A stretch of 64,000 nt of DNA from CAYTBN01 sp964542165 (GTDB lineage: Bacteria; Myxococcota_A; UBA796; UBA9615; CAYRNR01): the NCBI GenBank assembly GCA_964542165.1, contig CAZITQ010000001.1, positions 1-64,000 on the forward strand, written 5' to 3'. This document shows, one piece after another, positions 41,450-50,689 of this stretch (position 1 is its first letter; every line of letters begins with the position of its first letter). The notes beneath the pieces were generated by a model. It worked only from the letters and a program-made list of their open reading frames with translations, had not been told where the DNA came from and searched no databases. The position numbers were made by a program, and so were the translations under genes.

Positions 41450-41728
41450 ATGGGCAAAGGCGACGTTCACGACAGCTGCAACATCCGCACCTTCATCGAC
41501 CGGGCGAGGGGCAAGGAAGAGTCCTCGGACGACCTCGCCGCCGCCGTCCACCGCGAGCGGCACTACGCCATGACCGCGGTGATGTCCAGCGACAGCCAGG
41601 TCGACCGGATCAAGAACCTGGGGATCAGCTACGGTGTGACCCTCGCCGACGACGAGGCCGAGTGGCTGGCCGAGATGTGGGACGAGAAGAAGGCCTTCGC
41701 CGGCAATCCCGAGATCGCCTGGACCTGA
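41450..41728 (+). CDS. 92-residue protein, possible maturase substrate
   Basis: Starts at ATG 41450 with GGGGAGG upstream, 28 bases after the radical SAM gene and 55 before the protease gene. Charged, probably helical, no signal peptide, one Cys (Cys10), ending AFAGNPEIAWT. No family recognised. Size and position between a SPASM radical SAM enzyme and a protease fit a ribosomal-peptide precursor, but there is no Cys/Ser/Thr-rich core, no double-Gly site and no known leader; a faint likeness to Nif11-type leaders (ISYGVTLADDEAEWLAEM) is not enough. It may instead be an accessory or partner protein. Confidence 0.6.
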   Translation: MGKGDVHDSCNIRTFIDRARGKEESSDDLAAAVHRERHYAMTAVMSSDSQVDRIKNLGISYGVTLADDEAEWLAEMWDEKKAFAGNPEIAWT

Positions 41729-41783
41729 CCGGACGCCATACCGCCATCGGGCACCCAGGGGGGGAGCTGTGCGGGAGACCACC

Positions 41784-44700
41784 ATGAGCATGAGTGCGCT
41801 GATCGCGCGCCGGGGCGTGCGGCGCACCGGTGCGCACGTGGCGGCCGAGGAGCAGGAGGCCGCCCAGGCCGGACTGACGGTCGAGCTGCGGCTCCCCTTC
41901 GCGCTGCTGGTCGAGGGGCCCGAGGCCGCGCTCACCGCCCTGGCCTCGAGGGGCTACCGGGTCAAGCTGCTGCGCGATCGCCACCGGATCGCGGTCAACG
42001 GTTGCGAGATCGACATCCGCGACGGCGCGGCCGCGGGGCCCGTCGACCCCGATGTGCCCGCCGGGCTCGCGTCCAGCTGGTCCCACCACCTCGTGCAGCT
42101 GGCCGCCCCGCCGATCCCCGACTGGATCCGCGCCATCGAGGAGCAGGGCGTCCAGGTGGTCCAGAATGTGTCCGCCTACGGCCTCTTCGTGGTGGGACCA
42201 CCGGATCGGGTGGACGCCCTGTCCGCCCTCCCCTTCGTGACCTGGACCGGCCCCTTCCGGCCGGGCTACCGGATCCACCCCAACCTGGCCGGACGGACGG
42301 GGGAGGTCCGGTTCGTGGACATCGGCATCTTCCCCCGTTCGGCGACCCCGACGGTGCGCCGGGTCGTGGAGGGCGCGGGGGGGCGCGTCGTGGACACACG
42401 GCGACGGGGGACCCACGCCGGTCAGGGGTATGGCGAGCTCGTGGTGGCCCTCGACGCGGCGAAGATCCGCGAGATCGCCAGCCTACCGCCCGTTCGCTGG
42501 CTCGAGTACATGGATCCGTCGCCCTTTCCCGCCGACGAGCGGTACGGCCAGGTGATGGCAGGCGAGCTCTCGCCCACCACCGCCCACGGGCCCCAGCCGG
42601 TCCCCGGCTACCCGGCCCGTCTCGCGGATCTGGGGGTGGACGGGACCGGTGTCGTGGTGGGCATCTGCGACTCGGGGGTGGACACCGCCGACGACACGAC
42701 CCTGCACGAAGATCTGCGGGGGCGCCGGATCTTCTCCATCGACAAGACCGGAGGCGTGAACCCCAACGACGTCCTGGGACACGGGACCCACATGGCGGCG
42801 ACGGCGGTGGGCTCGGGGACCGCGGACTCGGACGCCGAGGACGACGACGGGTTCCGGATCGGGATGGGCATCGCGCCCGGGGCCCAGTTCGGATCCATCA
42901 ACAACGTGATGCTCCTGCTGGCCGGTAGCGGATCCCTGGCCGACCGCATCGCCGCCGCCAACGACGTGGCGGGGCTGGCCCGGACCCTGGTCGAGCAGGG
43001 CGCCCACGTGATGAACAACAGCTGGTACGCGTCCGGTTCGGGCTACACCCAGCTGGCCGAGACCGTGGACGCGACCGTGCGGGATCCCCACGACGGACTC
43101 GGGGGGCTCCAGAAGCTGGCGATCGTGTTCGCCGCGGGCAACGACGGCGGTGCCCCGGGCACCATCACGAACCCCGGAGAATCCAAGAGCGCCATCGTCG
43201 TCGGCGCCTCCCTGGGGGCCCGGCCGGACGAGGGAGTGTGGGACGACCACATCGACGGCATCGCCGGGATGTCGGGCCGCGGGCCGGCCGCCGACGGTCG
43301 GATCCTGCCCACCGTGGTGGCACCGGGCGTGGACGTGGTCGGTGCCCGGGCGTCGACCATGAACTGGGTCTGGTCGACCTACATGTACCCCTTCACCGAC
43401 AAGGGCGGGACCACCCACCCCCTGCACACCCTGGGCGGGGGCACCTCCCACGCGACGGCCCACGTCTCGGGCCTGCTGGCGCTGTACATCCAGTGGTGGC
43501 GGTCGATCCACGGCGGGGAACCCAGCCAGGCCATGCTCAAGGCGCTGCTGGTCAACGGCGCCGTGGACCTCGAGGGAGGCCCCAACTGGAAGGTGGTCAA
43601 GGGACGCGCAGGCGTCTCGGGGGACGACTGGGTCCAGGACGGCACCACCGGCGGCCACGTGATCTGGCGCTACGACGCCCCCGGCTACACACCGTCGGAG
43701 GTGCACGAGATCAACTTCAACGGACTCGTGTGGCGCTACGAGGCCCTCGTACCCAAGGCCTCGGTGTCCGAGCTCGACGGCCCGGGCCAGTGGACCTTCG
43801 AGGGCGACGATCTGTACGTGGTCACCCACCACGGCCAGGAACCCAACCCGGGTGTCCCGGGGGACGCCATCGCGTTCATCGACACCTGCTACATCTGGGC
43901 CCGGGACAGCCAGGACGTGGCGGCGATCCCCAACAACGACCAGGGTTGGGGCCGGGTCAGCCTGGACAACGTCCTGACGACCGAGAGCCGCGGACCCCGG
44001 CTGATGTTCGACCAGGGGCACGCCTTCACGGTCCCGTTCCAGGAGTTCACGGTCCGCGTGGCGGCAGTGAACCCCGGCAGCCCCCTGCGGGTGACCCTGG
44101 CCTGGAGCGACGCCGCGGGCTCCCAGGGGGACGGCGCACCGGCGCTGATGAACGATCTCCACCTGGAGGTCAGGCCCGACGGCGGCACCGACCTGTACGT
44201 GGGCAACGACTTCGACGGCAACGGATTCTCGAGCCTGGGCGGCGTGCTGGACGACGACAACACCGTGGAGTGCGTGTACATCCAGGCGGCCAGCGGCACC
44301 TACGAGGTCACGGTGGTCGCCAGTGAACTGCGGGACAACGCCACGCAGCCCGGCAATCCCGGCACGCCCTGGCAGGACTTCGCGCTGGTGATCGAGAACG
44401 CCGAGATGGCCGCGGCCGATCCGGCAGCCCTGGTGACGGCGCTGGACCGGTCCAGCTCGATGGTCACCTCCGGGTACGACGTGCCCGCCACGGTGGCCAC
44501 CAAGCTCCTGCTCGACCACCTGGAGGCCGACGACGCGGTGGGCCTGGTCAGCTTCGGCACCACCGCGGACGTGGAGCACCCCGACGGCGGTGGCACCATG
44601 CCGGTGATCACCGACGCCGCGGACCGCCAGGCCGCCAAGGACGAGGTCGACGGGATCCCCTTCGGCGGCTGGACCTTCATGGGCGGCGCCCTGGAGCGGG

Positions 44701-45881
44701 CCCAGACCCTGCTGAGCAGTGCACCGCCGAACGCCTCACCCGCGGTGGTCCTGCTCTCGGACGGCTACGACAACCAAGGCAACGACGCGTCCAACCCGGA
44801 CGCCGTCACCGCAGCCGCGGCGATGGGCGGGACACCGGTGTACACCTGCGCCATGGGTCCCGCCTCGGACACCGCCCTGCTGGAGCAGATCGCCGACGTC
44901 ACCGGGGGGCGCTACTACTTCGCCCCGGACGCCGCCGATCTGTTCGAGATCTACAACTTCATTCGCGGTCGCCTCTCCTCCACGGGGGTCGTGGTCAACG
45001 AGGCGGCCAGCGCGTCGTCGGCAGCGGTCGCGGTGCCCGTGGACGACGGTTGCGCCTCCCTGGCCGTGACGGTGGGGTGGGCCGATCTCGAGCTGATTGC
45101 GGTGAACCACGCGCCCCAGAAGCCGGGTGAGGTCGACGTGCGGTTGAGGGATCCGGCGGGAAGACTCCTGCCGCGCCACGCCTCCCACGTCCTGCGGCGC
45201 AACGGGCCCGGGTACGTCAGCTTCGATCTGCCGACGCCCGCGTCCGGGTCCTGGACCGTGCTGGTGGAGACGGGCCCGTCAACCCACGTGCGGTTCACCG
45301 TGGGCGGCTTCGTGGACTCGCGGCGGCGGCTGGACCTGGACGCCCCCTCGCGCATCAAGGCGGGTGCCCCGTGGAACCTGTCAGCTCGCCTCACCGACCA
45401 CGGCCTCCCCGTGGCCAACGCGCGCATCTCCGCCCAGGTGAGCGTGCCACAGGTGGGATTCCCGGAGCTGGAGCACAAGTACGCCGCGCGCCTCGCCAGC
45501 CTCGGGCCCCAGAGCGGCGCGGACGACGGGATCCCCGAGCGGATCGCTCGGCTCCAGCTCCTGCGGGAAGCTCTGCTGGACGACGAGGGGACCGATGTCT
45601 TCGCGCGGGATTCGCTGCCCCTGCAGCTGCTGCCGGCCAGCGATCCCTCCGGCCACACGGGAGGCGGACCGCCGCGTCGGATGCGCAGGGCGAGGCCGGA
45701 TCTGCAGCTGGACGAGGTCCTGGCCGTGGACGCGGCCGACCACCATCACGTCGCGCGGCTGGTCCGCACGGCCCAGGCGGGGTCGTACGTCGCGGTGGTG
45801 ACCGCCACCGGGATCTCGCCCCGGACCGGTCATCGCTTCGTGCGCAAGGAGGTCGCGTGCGTCCACGTCGAGGCCCCCTGA
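41784..45881 (+). CDS. Subtilisin (S8) peptidase with C-terminal vWA domain, no signal peptide
   Basis: 1365 residues. ATG 41784 is chosen for GGGAG 6 bases upstream; a GTG 15 bases earlier is too near its own purine run. No Sec/Tat signal or lipobox: the N-terminus is polar. Residues 30-260 form an inhibitor/propeptide-like region. The S8 domain has Asp296 (GICDSGVD), His333 (LGHGTHMAA), Asn in NNSWY and Ser555 (GGGTSHATAHVSG), a complete triad. A beta-sandwich (~740-870), a vWA domain at ~880-1060 with MIDAS DRSSS (Asp888), and further beta-domains follow. Third gene of the unusual operon; it could process or bind the 92-residue protein. How it leaves the cell, if it does, is unclear. Confidence 0.88.
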   Translation: MSMSALIARRGVRRTGAHVAAEEQEAAQAGLTVELRLPFALLVEGPEAALTALASRGYRVKLLRDRHRIAVNGCEIDIRDGAAAGPVDPDVPAGLASSWSHHLVQLAAPPIPDWIRAIEEQGVQVVQNVSAYGLFVVGPPDRVDALSALPFVTWTGPFRPGYRIHPNLAGRTGEVRFVDIGIFPRSATPTVRRVVEGAGGRVVDTRRRGTHAGQGYGELVVALDAAKIREIASLPPVRWLEYMDPSPFPADERYGQVMAGELSPTTAHGPQPVPGYPARLADLGVDGTGVVVGICDSGVDTADDTTLHEDLRGRRIFSIDKTGGVNPNDVLGHGTHMAATAVGSGTADSDAEDDDGFRIGMGIAPGAQFGSINNVMLLLAGSGSLADRIAAANDVAGLARTLVEQGAHVMNNSWYASGSGYTQLAETVDATVRDPHDGLGGLQKLAIVFAAGNDGGAPGTITNPGESKSAIVVGASLGARPDEGVWDDHIDGIAGMSGRGPAADGRILPTVVAPGVDVVGARASTMNWVWSTYMYPFTDKGGTTHPLHTLGGGTSHATAHVSGLLALYIQWWRSIHGGEPSQAMLKALLVNGAVDLEGGPNWKVVKGRAGVSGDDWVQDGTTGGHVIWRYDAPGYTPSEVHEINFNGLVWRYEALVPKASVSELDGPGQWTFEGDDLYVVTHHGQEPNPGVPGDAIAFIDTCYIWARDSQDVAAIPNNDQGWGRVSLDNVLTTESRGPRLMFDQGHAFTVPFQEFTVRVAAVNPGSPLRVTLAWSDAAGSQGDGAPALMNDLHLEVRPDGGTDLYVGNDFDGNGFSSLGGVLDDDNTVECVYIQAASGTYEVTVVASELRDNATQPGNPGTPWQDFALVIENAEMAAADPAALVTALDRSSSMVTSGYDVPATVATKLLLDHLEADDAVGLVSFGTTADVEHPDGGGTMPVITDAADRQAAKDEVDGIPFGGWTFMGGALERAQTLLSSAPPNASPAVVLLSDGYDNQGNDASNPDAVTAAAAMGGTPVYTCAMGPASDTALLEQIADVTGGRYYFAPDAADLFEIYNFIRGRLSSTGVVVNEAASASSAAVAVPVDDGCASLAVTVGWADLELIAVNHAPQKPGEVDVRLRDPAGRLLPRHASHVLRRNGPGYVSFDLPTPASGSWTVLVETGPSTHVRFTVGGFVDSRRRLDLDAPSRIKAGAPWNLSARLTDHGLPVANARISAQVSVPQVGFPELEHKYAARLASLGPQSGADDGIPERIARLQLLREALLDDEGTDVFARDSLPLQLLPASDPSGHTGGGPPRRMRRARPDLQLDEVLAVDAADHHHVARLVRTAQAGSYVAVVTATGISPRTGHRFVRKEVACVHVEAP

Positions 45882-45930
45882 CCGTCGGGGCCGCTCGACG
45901 GCCGCCGGGGGGGAGAGGTAGGCTCGCAGG

Positions 45931-48531
45931 GTGATTCGCAGCGCCCGCCGCACCCGCCTCGTCCGCGGCATCATCGTCGTCTGGCTCCTCGCCGACGTGG
46001 CCCTGCTCGCCTACTGTGGCGTCTCCCTCCGTCGGTCCGCGGACCTGGACGTGGAGCTCGTCGCTGGAGACGACGACTGCGCTTGGCGGCTCGTGGTCGC
46101 CGACGACGAGGACGGGGACGGATCCCCATGCGTAGAGTCCGTGGCGGGGGTCGAACTCGCCGGTCCCAGCCTGGTGCGCGAGCCGACCTATCTGGGCAAC
46201 CTCGACGATTTCCAGCGATGGCAGCGGGACCAGCGCGCCCTTCGCGCAGCGCTCGCCAACCGTGACCGGACCGAGGTCTCCCTCGTGCTCGCGGGGGGCG
46301 ACCGGCAGGCACGGTCGGTGGCCGTCACCCGGCCGGCCCTCGGACCCCTGGTGGGACAGATCGTCACGGCGATGCTGGTGGCCTTCGCCCTGCTGGGCAT
46401 CGGCACCTTCGTGGTGCTCCGGCGCCCGGGTCAGCTCGCCGCCCGCTCCCTGTTCGCATTCTGCGAGGCGGTGTTCGTCTGCAACGTGATCTCGGTGGTC
46501 AACGGAATGCGCGGGGTGACCTTCCCCGCCGTGGCCGAGCGCACCCTCTACGAGCTGAATCTGGCGTTCGCGCTGGTGGCCGCGGGCGCCGCCGTCCACC
46601 TGGCCGCGACCTTCCCCGCCCCCCAGCTGGGAGGACACACCCGTCGGATCGCCCTCCTGGGCCCCCTGGCCCTGGGCGTGGCGGCCCTGGCGGCCGAACA
46701 CCTGGGGGCCTTCGGCGCCGTACCCGGGGCGGCCTTCGCGATGGTGCTGGGCGCGGTGGCCCTGCTGGTCGTCGCCCAGATCCGTCCCCTGCGCCCGGTC
46801 CAGCGCCTGCAGGCCCGCTGGGTGATGTGGGGGCTCGGGGCCCTGCTGATCGTCGTCCTCCTGCTCCGCGCCCCCGTGGCCCTGGGGCTGATCGAGGCCA
46901 AGGACCCCAGCGACATCCTGCTGGTCCTCCCCGTCCTGCCCCTCCCCATCGGGATCGGCGTGGCGATCCTGCGGCACCGATTGCTCGACATCGAGGTCGT
47001 CATCCGGCGCACGATCCTCGGCGCCGGTGTGACCCTGGTGGTGCTCTTCGGCTACAACCTGGCGGTCTCGACCTTCGCGTCGGGGCTCACGGAATCCGGC
47101 GGCGCGGCGGGCCAGGGGCTGACCGCGATCCTCATCACTGCCATCGTGCTGACCTTCCTCCTGGTCCCGGCCCAGACCCGGCTCGAGGCCCTGCTGGATC
47201 GAACGTTCTTCCGCAACCGCTACCACTACCGGCGGGTCCTGGCGCAGATCCCCAACGACCTGGCGGGCCTCGACGCCCCCAACGACGTGGCCGAGGCGGT
47301 CCTATCCCGGGTGGGCGCCGCCATGGAGAGCCACGGGGTGGTGGTGGCCCTGGCCCCGGGGCTCAGCGGCGCCCGGCACTGGAGCCGGGTGTCCGGGGGT
47401 GCGGGATCGTCGCGGGAGATGCCGTCCGCCGGTGCGCTGCGTCCCCCCGAGGACGGGGAATTCTGGGCCCAGGTCAAGCGAATCCAGAACGTGCACTTCT
47501 GCTCGTCCGAGGAGACGGCCGGGATCCTGGACCACTGGCTGCTCTCGAGCGGGCTGGAGCTCCTGCTCCCCCTGCACACCGACGACGAGCTCGTGGGGCT
47601 GTTCGCCAGTACGGGGCTCCCCGGGGGGGCCCTCCTCTCCGCGGAAGACGTGGAGCTGCTGCGCACCGTGGCCTCCAGCCTGGCGCTGGCCCTGAGCCGG
47701 ACGCTGGCCTACGAGACCATCCGCCGGATGAACGAGGAGCTCGAGGAGCGCATCGAGGAGCGCACCACCCAGCTGGAGCAGACCCGACTTCAGCTCTACC
47801 AGTGGGAGAAGATGGCCTCCCTGGGCGTCCTGGCCGCGGGAGTCGCCCACGAGCTGAACACCCCCCTCGGGGTGGTTCTATCCAGCGCGGACCAGCTCTC
47901 GACCCTCGCCCAGCGTCGGGAGGCCTCGCCGGATCGTCTCGAGCGCTTGACGAAGCTGTGCCTGGACGGCGCGAGACGGGCCACCGACATCGTCCAGAAC
48001 CTGCGGGCCTTCTCCAAACCCGAGTCCCAGGACCTGCAGGTGGTGGACCTGCACGAGATGCTGGACTCGACCCTGCGCCTGATGGAGCCCACCCTGCGCT
48101 CCCGCGGCATCGCGGTGATCCAGGACCGGGGGGACGTGGTCCCCATCGAGGGGTACCCGGTGCTGATGAACCAGCTGCTGACCAACCTGATGCTCAACGC
48201 CGCGTCCGCGGTCGAGCAGGACGGGGAGATCCGGGTCTCCACCGAGCGCCGGGGGAACGACCGACTGGCCCTGGTGGTCGAGGACAACGGCCCCGGCGTC
48301 GCGGACGAGATCCGGGGACGGATCTTCGAGCCCTTCTTCACGACCCGCCCCCCCGGCGAGGGCACCGGGCTAGGCCTGAGCCTGTGCTACACCTTCGTCG
48401 AGCAGCACGGCGGGCGGATCTGGGAGGAGGGCAAGCCGGGCGAGGGGGCGCGCTTCGTGGTCGAGCTGCCCCTGCGCCATCCCCCTCAGCTGAGGGAGCA
48501 GCGGATCAAGGACACGACCCCGGACGTGTGA
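45931..48531 (+). CDS. Multi-TM sensor histidine kinase
   Basis: 866 residues from GTG 45931. An N-terminal helix, a ~100-residue loop that may be a degenerate PDZ-like sensor (VESVAGVELAGPSL), and about seven further helices to ~410 resemble 7TM-type sensors. A GAF-like segment lies at ~430-590, then a coiled coil (EELEERIEERTTQLEQ), the phospho-acceptor His640 in AHELNTPLG, and HATPase motifs: NLMLNAASAV, VEDNGPGV, GTGLGLSL. No receiver domain. Follows the protease gene by 49 bases on the same strand; the HD-GYP response regulator 1.1 kb on is a possible partner. Its last 26 bases overlap the convergent cyclase-like gene. Confidence 0.9.
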   Translation: MIRSARRTRLVRGIIVVWLLADVALLAYCGVSLRRSADLDVELVAGDDDCAWRLVVADDEDGDGSPCVESVAGVELAGPSLVREPTYLGNLDDFQRWQRDQRALRAALANRDRTEVSLVLAGGDRQARSVAVTRPALGPLVGQIVTAMLVAFALLGIGTFVVLRRPGQLAARSLFAFCEAVFVCNVISVVNGMRGVTFPAVAERTLYELNLAFALVAAGAAVHLAATFPAPQLGGHTRRIALLGPLALGVAALAAEHLGAFGAVPGAAFAMVLGAVALLVVAQIRPLRPVQRLQARWVMWGLGALLIVVLLLRAPVALGLIEAKDPSDILLVLPVLPLPIGIGVAILRHRLLDIEVVIRRTILGAGVTLVVLFGYNLAVSTFASGLTESGGAAGQGLTAILITAIVLTFLLVPAQTRLEALLDRTFFRNRYHYRRVLAQIPNDLAGLDAPNDVAEAVLSRVGAAMESHGVVVALAPGLSGARHWSRVSGGAGSSREMPSAGALRPPEDGEFWAQVKRIQNVHFCSSEETAGILDHWLLSSGLELLLPLHTDDELVGLFASTGLPGGALLSAEDVELLRTVASSLALALSRTLAYETIRRMNEELEERIEERTTQLEQTRLQLYQWEKMASLGVLAAGVAHELNTPLGVVLSSADQLSTLAQRREASPDRLERLTKLCLDGARRATDIVQNLRAFSKPESQDLQVVDLHEMLDSTLRLMEPTLRSRGIAVIQDRGDVVPIEGYPVLMNQLLTNLMLNAASAVEQDGEIRVSTERRGNDRLALVVEDNGPGVADEIRGRIFEPFFTTRPPGEGTGLGLSLCYTFVEQHGGRIWEEGKPGEGARFVVELPLRHPPQLREQRIKDTTPDV

Positions 48532-49495
48532 TGCGCAGCAGCGCCGACAGGGCCAGGGCCGAGGCCAGGGTTCCGCTGCGGAAGGGTCGGATCGCGCCTC
48601 CAGGGTGCGGGCACAGGTACACGTCGGCCTCGGGCCAGGTCCCGTCCCAGCGCTGGGAGCCCACCAGGTAGCCCGCCGCCGCCACGGGGGCGTCGTCGTC
48701 GAGCTGCCCCGCTGCCGCCAGCGACAACACCGCCGCGCCGGTCTCCAGCGCGGATCGGCCGATGGCTCCGTCCCGGCGCTGTTCGCCGCGGAGCCAGGTC
48801 GCGGCCCGCTCCGCCGCGTCGCGCACCGGGTCGCCGCCCCCGCCCGTCCCGGCCAGCGCCTCCAGGACCAGGGCGGTGGTCAGCACGCGGGTGGGGTAGT
48901 GCGTGCCCAGGTACCCCCCATCCGGTTCGCTCCGGGCGGCCAGCCAGATCGCGGTTCGCGCGGTGATCCCCGATTCGAAGTCCCCGTCGATCACCATGGC
49001 CCGCAGGGCCCGGGCCGAGACGCCGTTGCAGACCGGCCCCAGCCATGGGCCCGCGGGCCGGCGATCCGGGCGGTCGGGATCCGCGACCCAGGTCCGCACG
49101 GCCCCGTCCCCCTTCACAGCGGCTCGGAGCACGGCCCGTGCCCGCGCCACACCCCGCCAGCGGGAGCCGCCCGGGAAGGCCAGCAGCACCGCCGCCGCGT
49201 CGTCGGCGTCCCAGGGGAGTGCGGAGCAGTCGCGGTAGTAGTGGATGTCCCCGTCGGGGCGGAGCTGCGCGACCCGTTCGCGGGCGGATGTCACGTCGAG
49301 GCCACCGCGCCCGAGGACCTCGGCGATCCACAGGGGCACGAACAGGTCGCCGATCAGCTCGGACCTGCCCAGGAATCCGGAGCGCTGGACCTCCCGGCTG
49401 CCCGTGCCGTGAGCCCAACCGTCGCAGGTCAGCCGCGCCAGCCGTACGGCCTCCGCCGAGGCGTCCATCGTGGATTTTCGGTCGCGGGTGTTCAT
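48506..49495 (-). CDS. Alpha/alpha-toroid protein with terpene-cyclase-like DxDD motif
   Basis: 329 residues, GGAG near the ATG at 49495. Reads as a half-size member of the squalene cyclase/prenyltransferase fold: repeated helix pairs and QW-like segments (EQRRDGAIG, SQRWDGTWPEAD). D96-A-D98-D99 in SALPWDADDAAAVLL matches the DxDD acid motif of class II terpene cyclases. Full cyclases have two toroid domains (600-700 residues), so this single domain may be a diterpene/small-substrate cyclase, a prenyl-binding protein or a relic. It converges on the histidine kinase with a 26-base overlap. An isoprenoid-synthase-like domain is encoded 8 kb away. A weak promoter (TTGTCA, 19 bases, TAAACT) lies at 49521-49551. 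Confidence 0.72.
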   Translation of the reverse strand: MNTRDRKSTMDASAEAVRLARLTCDGWAHGTGSREVQRSGFLGRSELIGDLFVPLWIAEVLGRGGLDVTSARERVAQLRPDGDIHYYRDCSALPWDADDAAAVLLAFPGGSRWRGVARARAVLRAAVKGDGAVRTWVADPDRPDRRPAGPWLGPVCNGVSARALRAMVIDGDFESGITARTAIWLAARSEPDGGYLGTHYPTRVLTTALVLEALAGTGGGGDPVRDAAERAATWLRGEQRRDGAIGRSALETGAAVLSLAAAGQLDDDAPVAAAGYLVGSQRWDGTWPEADVYLCPHPGGAIRPFRSGTLASALALSALLRITRPGSCP

Positions 49496-49618
49496 CTGTG
49501 CTCCGACGTTCCCGGTGGGGAGTTTACCGCCGCACCGCCTCGGTGTGACAATGCACTGGCGTGGGGGTGGATCCTCGGGATCCCGGGATGGGGCTGGAGC
49601 GGAGATTCGGGAGCGACG

Positions 49619-50689
49619 ATGACCCCCGCGTTGGGACGGCCGAGCTTACTGGTGGTGGACGACGACGCGCTGGTCCTCGGCGCGCTCGAGCTGCTGCTGA
49701 TGGAGCGGTGGGAGATCCACACCGCCGGCTCGGCCGCCGAGGCCCGGACGATCCTCGAGCGCGAGCCCATCGCGGTGGTGATATCCGACCAGCGCATGCC
49801 CCGGGAGAGCGGCGTGGAGCTGCTGGCCTGGTCCCGCGCACAGTTCCCGGACACGGTGCGGATCCTGCTCACCGGCTACACGGACGCCGAGGCCGTGGTC
49901 CAGGCCATCAACAAGGCCCAGGTCTGGCGCTACATCCGCAAACCCTGGGACAACCAGCAGGTGGTGGGTCTGGTGGAACGGGCGCTGGAGCACCGCGCCC
50001 GGGAGATCGAGGCCCGAAAGCGCTACGAGGGCACCCTGCGCTCCCTGGTCAGCGCCCTGGAGGCGAGCCATCCCTTCACCGACGGCCACTCCGATCGGGT
50101 GGCCGAGTACGCGGACCTGCTGTGCGAGGAGCTGGTGCTCTCCGCCCGCGACCGTGGCAAAGTGGTGCTGGCGGCCCAGCTCCACGACATCGGCAAGATC
50201 GGCATCGACGACCACTACCTGGACAAGGCGGGACCCCTGACCGATTCGGAGCGGGATGGCGTCCAGTCCCACGTGGACCTGGGTCAGAAGATCCTGAGGG
50301 AGGCGGGTTTCCTCGAGCCGATCATCCCCCTGGTGGCGAGCCACCACGAGTGGTTCGACGGTAGCGGCTACCCCGCGGGGCTGGCAGGTGAGCAGATCCC
50401 CTTCGGCGCCCGGATGCTCGCGGTGGTCGACGCCTTCGAGGCCATCACCTCGGACCGTGCCCACCGTCGCGGGATGCCCCGGGCCGAGGCCCTGCTCCAG
50501 CTCCGAGGTGGGGCCGGCACCCAGTTCGATCCCGAGGTGGTCGACGCCTTCCAGCGGTGTTTCGACCGCAGCATGGAGCAGCCCCTGATCAGCCGCCCCG
50601 GCACCCGCACCGAGCCCCTGAACCTGGATTCGGAGGCCGCGACGCAGGAGACGCTGGGGTACTCGGGCGAGGCGAAGCCCGACGACTGA
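49619..50689 (+). CDS. Response regulator with HD-GYP cyclic-di-GMP phosphodiesterase
   Basis: 356 residues from ATG 49619 with GGGAG upstream. Receiver domain at ~8-120: acidic pair VVDDD, phospho-acceptor Asp57 in SDQRMP, Thr/Lys switch (ILLTGYT; YIRKPW). HD-GYP domain at ~135-320 with intact HDIGKIG and HHEWFDGSGYP, so an active c-di-GMP phosphodiesterase is expected. This RpfG-like layout pairs a kinase signal with c-di-GMP turnover. A 40-residue polar tail follows. The histidine kinase gene lies 1.1 kb upstream; no other partner is nearby. Confidence 0.95.
   Translation: MTPALGRPSLLVVDDDALVLGALELLLMERWEIHTAGSAAEARTILEREPIAVVISDQRMPRESGVELLAWSRAQFPDTVRILLTGYTDAEAVVQAINKAQVWRYIRKPWDNQQVVGLVERALEHRAREIEARKRYEGTLRSLVSALEASHPFTDGHSDRVAEYADLLCEELVLSARDRGKVVLAAQLHDIGKIGIDDHYLDKAGPLTDSERDGVQSHVDLGQKILREAGFLEPIIPLVASHHEWFDGSGYPAGLAGEQIPFGARMLAVVDAFEAITSDRAHRRGMPRAEALLQLRGGAGTQFDPEVVDAFQRCFDRSMEQPLISRPGTRTEPLNLDSEAATQETLGYSGEAKPDD

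Noticed and set aside
41450..41728. Confident call of a RiPP precursor
   Set aside because: No recognisable leader, cleavage site or core; kept as a hypothesis only.
42483..44579. 698-codon minus-strand frame opposite the S8-vWA gene
   Set aside because: No domain or start signal; the sense frame has the complete triad and MIDAS.
49521..49551. TTGTCA, 19 bases, TAAACT upstream of the cyclase-like gene as a promoter
   Set aside because: Spacer is two bases longer than optimal and there is no TGN extension; mentioned only in the gene entry.
48605..49618. Upstream extension of the HD-GYP regulator by 338 codons
   Set aside because: It lies antisense to the cyclase-like gene; the ATG at 49619 has a ribosome site and begins a normal receiver domain.
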